NCBI GenBank assembly: GCA_963799365.1
Contig: CAWCWV010000008.1
Location: 124,001 to 188,000, forward strand
Length of the DNA: 64,000 nt
Source of the DNA: Marinirhabdus sp963799365
Lineage (GTDB): Bacteria > Bacteroidota > Bacteroidia > Flavobacteriales > Flavobacteriaceae
Direction: 5' to 3'
Numbering within the stretch: position 1 is the stretch's first letter; the number at the start of each line of letters is the position of its first letter. Shown here one piece after another: positions 1-8,353 of the stretch. The notes under the pieces are model-generated. The model was not told where the DNA came from. It was given only the letters and a program-made list of their open reading frames with translations, and searched no databases. Position numbers and translations under genes: made by a program.

Positions 1-1
1 T

Positions 2-316
2 TTAAACGTTATTCTGGAGAAAGAAGATTATAACTTAAAACCAAATTGGTTTGCCAAAACCTTTTTCAAGAAAGCGATGTATAGCGACAAACCGTGGAGA
101 AAGAATTTACCCACAATGAAACAGTTTAAAGAAACGACGACTAAAGATCTTACTACTGAAAAGCAAAAATTACAAGAATTGCTAGATGAATTTGAAAAAC
201 AGCGCGAACGGACGGATTGGAAACCACACCCAAGTTTTGGCGCGCTAACAAAAGAGCAGTGGGGAAAAATGCAATACAAGCATTTAGACCATCATTTTAG
301 GCAGTTTAATGCCTAA
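2..316 (+). CDS. DUF1569/DinB-like protein, C-terminal part (start outside window)
   Basis: The reading frame is open from the first bases of the window to the stop at 314-316, so the gene begins upstream. About 104 residues are visible. The end, with an HPSFG stretch, then LTKEQWGKM and a closing HLDHHFRQF, is typical of the DUF1569 branch of the DinB/YfiT four-helix proteins, whose histidines usually bind a metal. The cellular role of this family is not established. The gene is convergent with the lipoprotein gene that ends at 321. An internal ATG at 77 is not the true start, because upstream codons continue in frame with sensible residues. Confidence 0.7.
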   Translation, partial: LNVILEKEDYNLKPNWFAKTFFKKAMYSDKPWRKNLPTMKQFKETTTKDLTTEKQKLQELLDEFEKQRERTDWKPHPSFGALTKEQWGKMQYKHLDHHFRQFNA

Positions 317-320
317 GTTT

Positions 321-1079
321 TTACTCAAAGATTAACCTACCATTAAAAAGTTCTTCTACTTCTACGAAAGGGGGTCTATTTTTTGAAATTACATCACCTA
401 CGCTCACAATTTTTCCTCTAAGACTGTCTATAGGAAAGCAAATAATTTTGTTAGTACTCCTATGAAAAATATTTACACTATTAGCTTTTAACTCTCCCGC
501 TTCTACCCTAGCGTCACTATCAAAGAGGCCAATTTGAAATCCTCTGGTTCTTCCTTTTAAACGAAATGTAGAAATACCGTTAGCGTTAATAATTATTCCA
601 TTGGTATTTAATTCATCCAAATCAAAATCTCCATCTATATGAAATTCATCTTCTAAAAGCCTGTCTTCAGACACCAACTCTAGCCTATCAAAACCAATTT
701 CGCCTATGTTTTCAATGGTAATTCCTGAGCTATTTCTTATTAAATCTATCTCCGGAGCAGTTACATAAACTTTTGTTGTTTCAAAATCACGTAGTAGATT
801 GCAGCTATTATTATCTTTTAATTTAAGGATGCTGTCTTCAGACTTTACAATCACTTCCGAAAGTAAATTACTTGGAGACTCTACAATCACCTTTTGTACT
901 GGACCTTGAGAAATATAAAGTTTAACTCTATCAAAAACAATGATACGTTTAAAGACATCAACGTCGAACTCCTGTCGTACCACCTCTCCATTATCATTTT
1001 GGAAACAATCGCCCAAATTATCTGTATCGCAGCTAAAAAGCAATCCTAGAAGTACAAATAAAATTATATTTTTTATCAT
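321..1079 (-). CDS. Head GIN domain (DUF2807-like) lipoprotein, copy 2 of a tandem pair
   Basis: A 252-residue lipoprotein. The N-terminal signal ends in a lipobox (LLFSC), so the mature protein should be anchored through Cys17. The rest is a beta-rich repeat of the head-GIN/DUF2807 type, recognised by a patterned series such as KRIIVFDRVKLYISQG and the closing KIVSVGDVIS and VEELFNGRL. DUF2807 proteins are predicted surface or periplasmic beta-helices of unknown function. It is the last gene of the minus-strand operon and lies 3 bases after the acyloxyacyl hydrolase gene. It is clearly paralogous to the lipoprotein at 2218-2967: the ends of the two proteins align almost residue for residue. 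Confidence 0.75.
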   Translation of the reverse strand: MIKNIILFVLLGLLFSCDTDNLGDCFQNDNGEVVRQEFDVDVFKRIIVFDRVKLYISQGPVQKVIVESPSNLLSEVIVKSEDSILKLKDNNSCNLLRDFETTKVYVTAPEIDLIRNSSGITIENIGEIGFDRLELVSEDRLLEDEFHIDGDFDLDELNTNGIIINANGISTFRLKGRTRGFQIGLFDSDARVEAGELKANSVNIFHRSTNKIICFPIDSLRGKIVSVGDVISKNRPPFVEVEELFNGRLIFE

Positions 1080-1082
1080 ATT

Positions 1083-2189
1083 TTATAGACGTATACCAAC
1101 ACTAAATTCTACTGCTTCGGCTTTAGCATAATGAGCCTTTACGGTAATTGAACCAAATAAATTTTCAGTAATATACCTTTTTAAACCCAATCTATTATAA
1201 ACCCGGTTTTCAAATTCATAGGGCCAGTACACATAATAGCCCACTTGAGATACAAACGCCACTTTATTAAATCTTAATTCATGCCCCACGAAAACGCCTA
1301 TCCTCCTAGCATCCTCGTTACCTCTCAAACCATCACTGGTAAATGCAATAGACCTAAATTTTATTAATTCTTCAATCATTCTAGAAAAAAACACATCTGC
1401 TCCAACTTGAAAACTGCTTTTGTAATTAATGCGCTTATCGGCAAAGGCAGACAATGTAACAAACGGATATTGTCCCAGGCCATTTACGTCGGCTTCATTG
1501 ACGCCGGATCTAAACACAAAATTATAATGTATTCGCTCTGCATAAAATTCACTTCCCCAAGCTACAGGCACGAGCGCTTCAGGATAATTAATGGAATTAA
1601 ATAAATAGGTAGCTCCTGCACTTAGGTAAAATGTATTGGTACTATTATTTGGTGCTTTAAAGTTTGCATTCGAATAGTGAATCACTCCCATTCCCAAAGT
1701 AACCCCCAAACCATCTATAATATTTTCTTGTACAAAATTAAATTTCAGTAAGGTAGAACTTAGAAAATTACTTCCGTATGCATTGTTTTCAAAATTTGTT
1801 TCTGCATCGTAAGGATTGGTTGCAAAGGCAATACCTTGCCCTACTCCTATACTCAATCTACGTTTCCAAAAGTAGAAGTTGAAGTGTCCATACAGTGAAT
1901 GGTTCTCTCCTAAAAATTGATTGTCTAAATCCTGATAAATATACGTAAAACCCCAGTCTGGGTAATTGTAGCGACCTTCCCATTCGTTATAACCATATGG
2001 CTTACGGCTATAACTTAAAATAAGCCCCGAAGGATGCCCTGTTATTAAATGAGAGATATCTGGATTGTGTTCAATAATAGTTCCGAAGAAATATTCTGCT
2101 TTTACCTCGTGAAATTTAAGTTCGTTTTGCTGTGCCAGAAGACCGTGGCAACAAGCACTTAATAAAACTAAAACCTTAAGGTATTTCAT
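1083..2189 (-). CDS. Acyloxyacyl hydrolase / PagL-like lipid A deacylase, copy 2
   Basis: A 368-residue outer-membrane beta-barrel protein with a signal peptide (MKYLKVLVLLSACCHGLLAQ). The start is placed at the ATG at 2187-2189. An in-frame ATG six codons upstream would add a less typical leader. Residues around HYSNANF match the His-x-Ser-Asn active-site signature of PagL-type lipid A 3-O-deacylases, and the sequence alternates in the way expected of barrel strands. The likely role is removing an acyl chain from lipid A or another surface lipid in the outer membrane; the exact substrate is unknown. It is a paralogue of the gene at 2969-4081, with which it shares the GHFNFYF and YYVYWP segments. 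Confidence 0.75.
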   Translation of the reverse strand: MKYLKVLVLLSACCHGLLAQQNELKFHEVKAEYFFGTIIEHNPDISHLITGHPSGLILSYSRKPYGYNEWEGRYNYPDWGFTYIYQDLDNQFLGENHSLYGHFNFYFWKRRLSIGVGQGIAFATNPYDAETNFENNAYGSNFLSSTLLKFNFVQENIIDGLGVTLGMGVIHYSNANFKAPNNSTNTFYLSAGATYLFNSINYPEALVPVAWGSEFYAERIHYNFVFRSGVNEADVNGLGQYPFVTLSAFADKRINYKSSFQVGADVFFSRMIEELIKFRSIAFTSDGLRGNEDARRIGVFVGHELRFNKVAFVSQVGYYVYWPYEFENRVYNRLGLKRYITENLFGSITVKAHYAKAEAVEFSVGIRL

Positions 2190-2217
2190 ATTAAAAACAA
2201 ACGCCAAATATACAAGT

Positions 2218-2967
2218 TTATTGAAATAAAAGACGTCCAGAATTTAATTCTTCAACCTCAATTAATTCGGGGCGGTTCAGTGAAATTACATCCCCTACTC
2301 CCACAATTTTTCCCCGGATACTCAATTGCGGATTTACTATCATTTTATTGGCACTTCTATGGAAGATACGTAAATGATCCACTTTCAGATTGGCACCTTC
2401 AAATCTTGGCACTTCATCTTCAAAAGAAATGGAGGCATTTACCGCGCTTCCATCAATGAAAAACCCACTAAAACCATTGGCTTCCACACTTAAATTTATA
2501 GCGTTAACAGTTAATGTAAAGTCACCACTTTTTCTAATATTTTCAAATCCTCCCGTAGTATTGCTTATCAATCTTAAGTCAGGGAAGTTTAAGGTCCCCT
2601 CACCTACTACATTATATGAACTACCGTTTCTTATTTCTAAAAGATTAGGTATTGTTACAATGGCGGTTGTAATACCAAAATCACGAACATAATTACACTC
2701 GTTATTATCTCTTACCACCAATACTTCATCTTCAACATACACCAGGATATCGGGCACTAAATTTTCTCCGGTTTCTAAAATAACCTTCTGTGTTGCCGCT
2801 TGTTTTATTAATAAAGACACATTCTTCTCAATTCTAATTTTGTTGAAGCTGGACAACTCAAATGGCACCTGAACCGTTTTTCCTGCCAACTGAAAGCAAT
2901 CTGGAGCTGTTTCGCTATTACAAGCAACAAAGAGTAAAACCAGTATGTAACAAAATAATTTTTTCAT
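2218..2967 (-). CDS. Head GIN domain (DUF2807-like) lipoprotein, copy 1
   Basis: The start is taken at the ATG at 2965-2967, because MKKLFCYILVLLFVAC forms a clean lipoprotein signal with the acylated Cys at position 16. A longer frame to 3018 would overlap the upstream gene and spoil the signal. The mature part is a beta-rich head-GIN/DUF2807 repeat (NKIRIEKNVSLLIKQ, later KIVGVGDVIS and VEELNSGRLLFQ). Function is unknown. It starts 1 base after the stop of the acyloxyacyl hydrolase at 2969, so the two are almost certainly co-translated. The pair is duplicated immediately downstream. Confidence 0.75.
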   Translation of the reverse strand: MKKLFCYILVLLFVACNSETAPDCFQLAGKTVQVPFELSSFNKIRIEKNVSLLIKQAATQKVILETGENLVPDILVYVEDEVLVVRDNNECNYVRDFGITTAIVTIPNLLEIRNGSSYNVVGEGTLNFPDLRLISNTTGGFENIRKSGDFTLTVNAINLSVEANGFSGFFIDGSAVNASISFEDEVPRFEGANLKVDHLRIFHRSANKMIVNPQLSIRGKIVGVGDVISLNRPELIEVEELNSGRLLFQ

Positions 2968-2968
2968 A

Positions 2969-4081
2969 TTATAACCGTATTCCGACACCAAATTCAATTG
3001 CTTCAGCATTTGCTCCATGCGCTTTTACAGTAGCTGTTCCATATACTGTTTCCGTAAAATAATACTTCGCCCCTATTCTTTCATAGACTGGCGATTCATA
3101 TTTTGATGGCCAATATACATAATACCCCAGTTGAACAGGAATCGCAAATTTTGAAATACGCAATTCATACCCACCAAAAATAGCTACACGTTTATAATCT
3201 GTATCTACAAAATCTTCGTCAAAAAAGGCAACTGCTTGGTATTCTATTTCTTTCTCTAGAAATTTTGAAAAGAATATTTCTGTGCCTAACTGAAAGGTAC
3301 TTTTATAACTTATTCTCTTGTCCACAAAACCACCTAGTACTAAGAATGGTTGTTGTCCTAAACCTACAACATCCCCTTCATTTATACCAGCTCTAAAAAA
3401 TAGATTGTAATGCAAATGCTGGTTAAAGTCCTTCTTTTCTTCAAGTGGAATATATACTTCTTTGCCCTCGCCTTCATCAAAATCATAGCGCACTCCCAAG
3501 CTTATGGCATAAAGATTTGTGCCAGAATTAGGAGCTCTAAAACTTCCATTAGAATGATGAATAAAAGATAGCCCCGCTTGTAAACCTAAACCTTTGTAAA
3601 TATTAATTTGTTGATAGTTTAAAGACAAATAAGAGGATGCCAATACCCTACTCCCATAGGCAATGTTCTTAAAATTTGTGTCCAAATCGAACGGGTTGGT
3701 ATTCACCCCTACTCCTTGTGCAATCCTAAACTGAAGTTTCCGATTAAAAAAATAAAAATTAAAGTGACCATATGCTGCGATATTCTCTCCCAACACATCA
3801 CTATTAAAATTTTGATATCCCAAAGAAATACCCCAATCTGGATAACCATACTCTTGCTGCCAATACTTTTCACCAAATGTTTTGACGTTAAAACTTACTA
3901 TAACACCTTCTGGTTGGTTGCGTTTAAGCTGGGCTACATTTTTATTCTGCACCAATAAGGAACCATAATAATAATTAGCATCTACAAAGTAGGGCGAATT
4001 ATCTTCGGTTTGCGCATAAATTGGGACGGTGCAAAGCAGGATTAGGAGGATTATTTTTACCACGACGGCAAATGTAAACAA
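2969..4081 (-). CDS. Acyloxyacyl hydrolase / PagL-like lipid A deacylase, copy 1
   Basis: A 370-residue predicted outer-membrane barrel with signal peptide (cleavage near PIYAQ). The FIHHSNGSF segment corresponds to the His-x-Ser-Asn catalytic motif of PagL-type deacylases. The C-terminus (KAHGANAEAIEFGVGIRL) is a typical final barrel strand and is nearly the same as in copy 2. The ATG directly abuts the metF stop codon at 4082, so this gene is read from the methionine operon. No functional link between lipid A trimming and methionine metabolism is evident, and the co-location may be incidental. Copy 1 and copy 2 clearly diverged from one another by tandem duplication. Confidence 0.75.
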   Translation of the reverse strand: MFTFAVVVKIILLILLCTVPIYAQTEDNSPYFVDANYYYGSLLVQNKNVAQLKRNQPEGVIVSFNVKTFGEKYWQQEYGYPDWGISLGYQNFNSDVLGENIAAYGHFNFYFFNRKLQFRIAQGVGVNTNPFDLDTNFKNIAYGSRVLASSYLSLNYQQINIYKGLGLQAGLSFIHHSNGSFRAPNSGTNLYAISLGVRYDFDEGEGKEVYIPLEEKKDFNQHLHYNLFFRAGINEGDVVGLGQQPFLVLGGFVDKRISYKSTFQLGTEIFFSKFLEKEIEYQAVAFFDEDFVDTDYKRVAIFGGYELRISKFAIPVQLGYYVYWPSKYESPVYERIGAKYYFTETVYGTATVKAHGANAEAIEFGVGIRL

Positions 4082-5038
4082 TTAAAATATTTGAGACGCA
4101 ATCGCTCTAATATTATCACTTTTACCCATTGAATAATAATGCACAAAAGGCACCCCAGCAGCGACCAACTCTTTACTTTGTGCAACACACCAATCAATAC
4201 CTACTTGTCTCACCTGCGTATTGTCTTTACATTTTACAATTGCCATAATTAGTTCATCAGGAAGCTCTAAACTAAAACGATGTGGAATTAAATTCAGTTG
4301 TTTTTTGGTGGCTATAGGTTTCAATCCCGGAATAATAGGCACCGTAATACCAGCTACCCTGCATTTTTCAACAAACTGAAAAAATTTCTTATTATCAAAA
4401 AACATTTGGGTCACGATATATGTTGCTCCTTTTTCTATCTTCTTTTTTACAAAATGTATGTCGCTATCCAAGCTAGGAGCTTCCATGTGTTTTTCAGGGT
4501 ATCCCGCCACACCTATGCAAAAATCTGTGGGTGTTTTGTTCTGTAGTTCTTCATCCAAATAAATTCCCTTGTTCAATGCTGAAATTTGTTCTACCAACTT
4601 ACTGGCATAAGTATGACCTTCTTTCTCTGGCGTGAAATAAGTCTCACTTTTTACTGCATCCCCTCGAAGTGCCATTACATTATCAATTCCTAAAAACCCT
4701 AAATCAATTAAGAAATTCTCAGTGTCTTCTTTGCTAAAACCACCACACAATATATGCGGAATGGCATCCACATGATATCTATTCTGGATAGCCGCACAAA
4801 TACCAACCGTTCCCGGACGTTTACGCACTACCTTTTTTTGAAGCAACCCATTTTTTAATTCCTGGTATACATATTCCTCACGATGGTAAGTAACGTCTAT
4901 AAATGGCGGATTAAACTCCATTAACGGATCTATATTCTCAAAAATTGAATTAATATTTTGACCCTTTAACGGAGGTAAGATTTCAAATGAAAACCTAGTT
5001 TTTCCGTTGGCATTTGCTATATGTTCTGTTACTTTCAT
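4082..5038 (-). CDS. metF: 5,10-methylenetetrahydrofolate reductase
   Basis: A 318-residue FAD enzyme that reduces methylene-THF to methyl-THF, the methyl donor for MetH encoded just upstream. The N-terminal FSFEILPP motif of the family is present at about residue 16, followed by FIDVTYHRE, the NVMALRGD region (about residue 120) and the substrate loop FIVTQMFFD. Length and motif order fit a full MetF barrel. The gene follows the metH C-terminal gene across a 128-base gap filled by a palindrome-bounded repeat. It is probably controlled by the SAM-I riboswitch at the head of the operon. Confidence 0.95.
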   Translation of the reverse strand: MKVTEHIANANGKTRFSFEILPPLKGQNINSIFENIDPLMEFNPPFIDVTYHREEYVYQELKNGLLQKKVVRKRPGTVGICAAIQNRYHVDAIPHILCGGFSKEDTENFLIDLGFLGIDNVMALRGDAVKSETYFTPEKEGHTYASKLVEQISALNKGIYLDEELQNKTPTDFCIGVAGYPEKHMEAPSLDSDIHFVKKKIEKGATYIVTQMFFDNKKFFQFVEKCRVAGITVPIIPGLKPIATKKQLNLIPHRFSLELPDELIMAIVKCKDNTQVRQVGIDWCVAQSKELVAAGVPFVHYYSMGKSDNIRAIASQIF

Positions 5039-5041
5039 AGG

Positions 5042-5165
5042 CCCCTAGCCCCGAAGGGGGAATATTTTATTTCACAAAAATTGTGAATGGTTAGTTTATT
5101 TTTTTGTTTCATCATAAAATATTTAATATTTAAATTAATCAATTCCCCCTTCGGGGGCTAGAAGG
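5042..5165. repeat. GC-rich palindromic repeat pair between metF and metH
   Basis: Two GC-rich arms of about 22-24 bases, CCCCTAGCCCCGAAGGGGG at 5042 and its near-perfect inverse ending CGGGGGCTAGAAGG at 5165, enclose about 80 bases of very AT-rich DNA. Each arm is itself a short palindrome around CCCC-GAA-GGGGG. The right arm stops 1 base before the metH stop codon and the left arm starts 3 bases before the metF ATG, so the element fills the whole gap. Related palindromes lie inside metH at 5758, 6648, 7081 and 8291. It could act as a transcript-stabilising hairpin or be a non-autonomous mobile repeat. Confidence 0.75.
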
Positions 5166-5166
5166 C

Positions 5167-8100
5167 TTAATCTGCAATATTTGGTTGCAACCATTTCGTT
5201 GCTTTTGCTACTGAAATATTTTTTCGATGTGCATAGTCTGCCACCTGGTCTTCTTTTATTTTTCCCAATCCGAAATAACGCGCCTGTTCATTTCCAAAAT
5301 AATACCCAGAAACCGAAGCCGCAGGCCACATGGCCATACTATCGGTTAAGGTTACACCTATCTTTTCTTTCACTTGTAACAGCTCCCAAATGGTTTCCTT
5401 TTCCAAATGGTCCGGACAGGCGGGATAGCCAGGTGCTGGACGAATTCCCTTGTAGCTTTCTTTGATTAAATCTTCGTTGCTTAAAGCTTCATTTGCAGCA
5501 TACCCCCAATGCTTTGTGCGAACTTCTTTGTGTAAATATTCAGCAAATGCTTCGGCCAATCTATCTGCCAGGGCTTTTACCATAATACTATTGTAATCAT
5601 CGAGTGCTGCTTCATATTGTTTTGCAAGCTCCTCAGTACCAAAACCTGTGCTCACACAAAAACAGCCTATATAATCTTGAATTCCCGTTTTAGCAGGTGC
5701 TATAAAATCGGCTAAGGCTATATTAGGTCTACCAATGGCTTTCTTAGATTGTTGGCGGAGGGTTCGGAAAGTCCCCCTCTCGGTCGTGCCTTCCTCTCGC
5801 AAACTTGTCGGAGGCAAGGAAAGGGGAAATGAAGGATAACTAAACGAAATATCATCATCATTAACTGTATTGGCTTCAAAGAGACCAAAAATAGCTTTCG
5901 CTTTCAATAGCTTTTCTGAAATTAATTTTTGAAGCATAAGTTTTGCGTCTTCAAAAAGCTCTGTTGCTTGGGCACCTACAACCTCATCTGTAAGAATATC
6001 GGGATATCTTCCGTGTAAATCCCAGCTTCGGAAAAAAGGCGTCCAGTCTATAAACTCTTTAAGTTTAGCTAGATCGAAATCATCTAAAATTTGAATCCCA
6101 AGTTTATTTGGCGATTTAATTTCAGAAGCATTCCAATCTATTGTAAATTTATTCTTTCTCGCTTCTTCAATGGAAACATAGGTTTTAACCTCTTGCCTAT
6201 TCAAAAAACTTTCACGAAAAATGGCATATTCGTTTTTTATACTTTTTATATACCCGTCTTTTCTGTCTTTCTGAAGTAAATCGCCTACAACGGTAACCGC
6301 ACGTGAAGCATCGTTAACATGTACCACTGCACTCTTGTAATGTGGATCTATTTTAACTGCCGTATGTGCTTTGCTCGTCGTAGCGCCGCCAATTAACAAA
6401 GGAACTTCAAAATCCTGGCGCTGCATTTCTTTAGCTAAAAAAACCATTTCATCTAGGGAGGGAGTAATTAAACCGCTTAACCCAATAATATCTACATTAT
6501 GTGCTTTCGCTTCTGCTATAATTTTTTCCGGAGCTACCATCACCCCGAGGTCTATTATTTCGTAATTATTACATGCCAACACCACCGATACAATATTCTT
6601 ACCAATATCGTGTACGTCTCCTTTTACGGTAGCCATTAAAATTTTACCTGCCCCTCCGGCCCCCTGACCCCCGAGGGGGGAACCGCCAATCTTCTCTGAT
6701 TGTTCTATGTTTTCTAATGCGTTTAAAATAGCATCACAAACACTATCAATATTATAAATCACCTCAATATTGGAAAATCTGATTACTGTATACCCTTCAG
6801 ATTTTAGCCAACTTGTTCGTTCTTCATCACTTGCAACGTTTTCAGGAAGTTGGTGAATAGATCCATCAACCTCAACTATTAATTTTTGTTTTAAACAGAC
6901 AAAATCTGGAATAAATTGACCAATAATGTGCTGCCTTCTAAATTTATAACCGCCCAAATTCTTTCCTTGTAAAGCTTTCCATAAAGTTGCTTCAGCTTTA
7001 GTAGGTTCATTACGCATTTTAAAAGCATACTCCTTCAGCATATTGTACAAGGAAGGCTGTGCTGTAGCCCAACCATGACGAGTGTCCCCTTTCGGGGGTT
7101 CGGGGGCTTCAATAAATGGAAGGAGATAAGCCACCGCTTTTTTCATCACTCTTGCGCTCTTTACCACTTGTGGCAAGAACATTTTGCCACTCCCAAAAAG
7201 GTCGCCCACCACATTCATACCAAACATTAAATGCCCTTCAATTACTTCTATAGGCTTAATAACGCTTTGTCTGGCTTCTTCGATGTCTTTAATAATGTAT
7301 TGATCGATTCCTTTAACAAGTGCTCTTGTTATTCTATCTTGAAGAGGCTCTAACCGCCAAGAGAGATCTATAGTTTTTTCTTTGGAAGTACCTATTACTG
7401 TTTCCGCAAAATCGAGGAGGCGTTCGGTAGCATCCTCACGTCTGTTCAGCATCACATCTTCTATACGTTCCAGTAAATCCTTCGGAATATCATCGTACAC
7501 TTCCAACATTGTTGGATTTACAATCCCCATATTCATTCCCGCCTGAATGGCATGGTATAAAAAAACTGAATTCATGGCCTCACGAACTGTATCGTTCCCA
7601 CGGAAACTAAACGAAACATTACTCACGCCTCCGCTAACACTCACATGTGGCAAATTTTCACGAACCCACCTTGTGGCTTCAATAAAATCTAAAGCGTTTT
7701 TACGATGCTCGTCCATCCCCGTAGCGACAGGAAAAATGTTAAGATCGAAGATAATATCCTCAGGTGCAAATTTTACCTGATGTACCAAAATATCGTAAGA
7801 CCGCTGCGCAATTTCTATTCTTCGCTCATAATTATCTGCTTGCCCCACCTCATCAAAAGCCATCACAATTACAGCGGCACCATAGCGTCTTACCAAAGTT
7901 GCATGGTGTATAAATTCTGCTTCGCCTTCCTTTAAGCTTATGGAGTTTACCACGCACTTTCCCTGCACTACTTGTAAACCAGCTTCAATAATTTCCCATT
8001 TGGAGCTGTCTATCATTATTGGGATTCGGGCGATATCTGGTTCGGCCATGATAAGATTCAGGAACTTTACCATAGCCGCTTTGCCCTCTATTAGCCCATC

Positions 8101-8346
8101 GTCCATATTAATATCTAGGATTTGAGCACCGCCTTCTACCTGATCACGGGCAATACTAAGGGCTTCCTCGTACTTGTCTTCATTAATCAACCGTAAAAAT
8201 CTACGGGAACCTGCCACGTTGGTTCGCTCGCCTACGTTAATAAAATTGCTTTCTGGGGTAATAACGAGAGGTTCTAAACCTGATAATTTTAACCCCCTGC
8301 CCCCTGAAGGGGGTTTAAAAGACTTTTTGTTAGTTGATTCTTGCAT
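5167..8346 (-). CDS. metH: Methionine synthase, folate/cobalamin/reactivation half, with an inserted DUF559 domain
   Basis: A 1059-residue protein, the C-terminal part of B12-dependent methionine synthase (the homocysteine-binding part is a separate gene at 9293). Order: pterin-binding barrel (GERTNVAGSRRF near residue 40), helical cap (to about 412), an inserted DUF559 nuclease domain (about 413-567), the cobalamin-binding domain with DxHxxG as GDVHDIGKN and the axial ligand His579, then the reactivation domain (RPAPGYPACPDH). Without the insert it would be about 905 residues, normal for this half. Two smaller in-frame palindromic inserts add PPSGGRG near the N-terminus and a proline/serine loop at about residues 841-862. 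The reading frame is intact throughout. Confidence 0.95.
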   Translation of the reverse strand: MQESTNKKSFKPPSGGRGLKLSGLEPLVITPESNFINVGERTNVAGSRRFLRLINEDKYEEALSIARDQVEGGAQILDINMDDGLIEGKAAMVKFLNLIMAEPDIARIPIMIDSSKWEIIEAGLQVVQGKCVVNSISLKEGEAEFIHHATLVRRYGAAVIVMAFDEVGQADNYERRIEIAQRSYDILVHQVKFAPEDIIFDLNIFPVATGMDEHRKNALDFIEATRWVRENLPHVSVSGGVSNVSFSFRGNDTVREAMNSVFLYHAIQAGMNMGIVNPTMLEVYDDIPKDLLERIEDVMLNRREDATERLLDFAETVIGTSKEKTIDLSWRLEPLQDRITRALVKGIDQYIIKDIEEARQSVIKPIEVIEGHLMFGMNVVGDLFGSGKMFLPQVVKSARVMKKAVAYLLPFIEAPEPPKGDTRHGWATAQPSLYNMLKEYAFKMRNEPTKAEATLWKALQGKNLGGYKFRRQHIIGQFIPDFVCLKQKLIVEVDGSIHQLPENVASDEERTSWLKSEGYTVIRFSNIEVIYNIDSVCDAILNALENIEQSEKIGGSPLGGQGAGGAGKILMATVKGDVHDIGKNIVSVVLACNNYEIIDLGVMVAPEKIIAEAKAHNVDIIGLSGLITPSLDEMVFLAKEMQRQDFEVPLLIGGATTSKAHTAVKIDPHYKSAVVHVNDASRAVTVVGDLLQKDRKDGYIKSIKNEYAIFRESFLNRQEVKTYVSIEEARKNKFTIDWNASEIKSPNKLGIQILDDFDLAKLKEFIDWTPFFRSWDLHGRYPDILTDEVVGAQATELFEDAKLMLQKLISEKLLKAKAIFGLFEANTVNDDDISFSYPSFPLSLPPTSLREEGTTERGTFRTLRQQSKKAIGRPNIALADFIAPAKTGIQDYIGCFCVSTGFGTEELAKQYEAALDDYNSIMVKALADRLAEAFAEYLHKEVRTKHWGYAANEALSNEDLIKESYKGIRPAPGYPACPDHLEKETIWELLQVKEKIGVTLTDSMAMWPAASVSGYYFGNEQARYFGLGKIKEDQVADYAHRKNISVAKATKWLQPNIAD
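5758..5825 (-). repeat. In-frame palindromic insertion in the MetH reactivation domain
   Basis: On the coding strand a CCCCTTTCCTTGCCTC arm is followed, after a short AT-richer loop, by GAGGAAGG and GAGAGGGG, giving an imperfect hairpin of about 60 bases. It encodes the extra loop LPPTSLREEG, which sits just before the conserved TLRQQSKKAIGRP segment of the reactivation domain. The frame is preserved. The same kind of GC-rich palindrome bounds the DUF559 insertion in this gene, so I read it as a separate insertion of a related but nuclease-less repeat. Confidence 0.65.
6648..7110 (-). mobile_element. DUF559 nuclease insertion in metH bounded by GC-rich palindromes
   Basis: About 460 bases encode residues 413-567 of the MetH C-terminal protein and separate the helical cap (PFIEAPEPP) from the cobalamin domain (GKILMATVKGD), which are adjacent in ordinary MetH. 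The core, residues 445-544, is a DUF559 (Vsr/PD-(D/E)xK-like) domain: RNEPTKAEATLW, GGYKFRRQHIIGQFIPDF with Asp481, IVEVDGSIH with Glu492 and Asp494, and GYTVIRFSN. Both edges are GC-rich palindromes (7081-7106 and 6650-6685) encoding Gly/Pro-rich linkers. No intein splice motifs are visible, so the domain should remain in the protein. Mobility is an inference. Confidence 0.75.
8291..8316 (-). repeat. Palindrome in the 5' end of the metH C-terminal gene
   Basis: The coding strand reads AACCCCCTTCAGGGGG then CAGGGGGTT, a compact GC-rich hairpin encoding PPSGGRG at residues 11-17. It resembles the edges of the DUF559 insertion and the arms of the repeat at 5042-5165. It lies upstream of the first conserved MetH residues, so it may extend the N-terminus harmlessly. 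Confidence 0.65.
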
Positions 8347-8353
8347 AATTTTT

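Noticed and set aside
940..1131. Many plus-strand frames opposite the operon at 0.3-10 kb, such as 940-1131
   Set aside because: They are antisense shadows of well-supported minus-strand genes, with no family features.
6648..7110. Intein in MetH
   Set aside because: No N-terminal Cys/Ser block, no HN-Cys C-terminal block and no Hedgehog/intein motifs. The inserted sequence is a DUF559 domain with palindromic edges.
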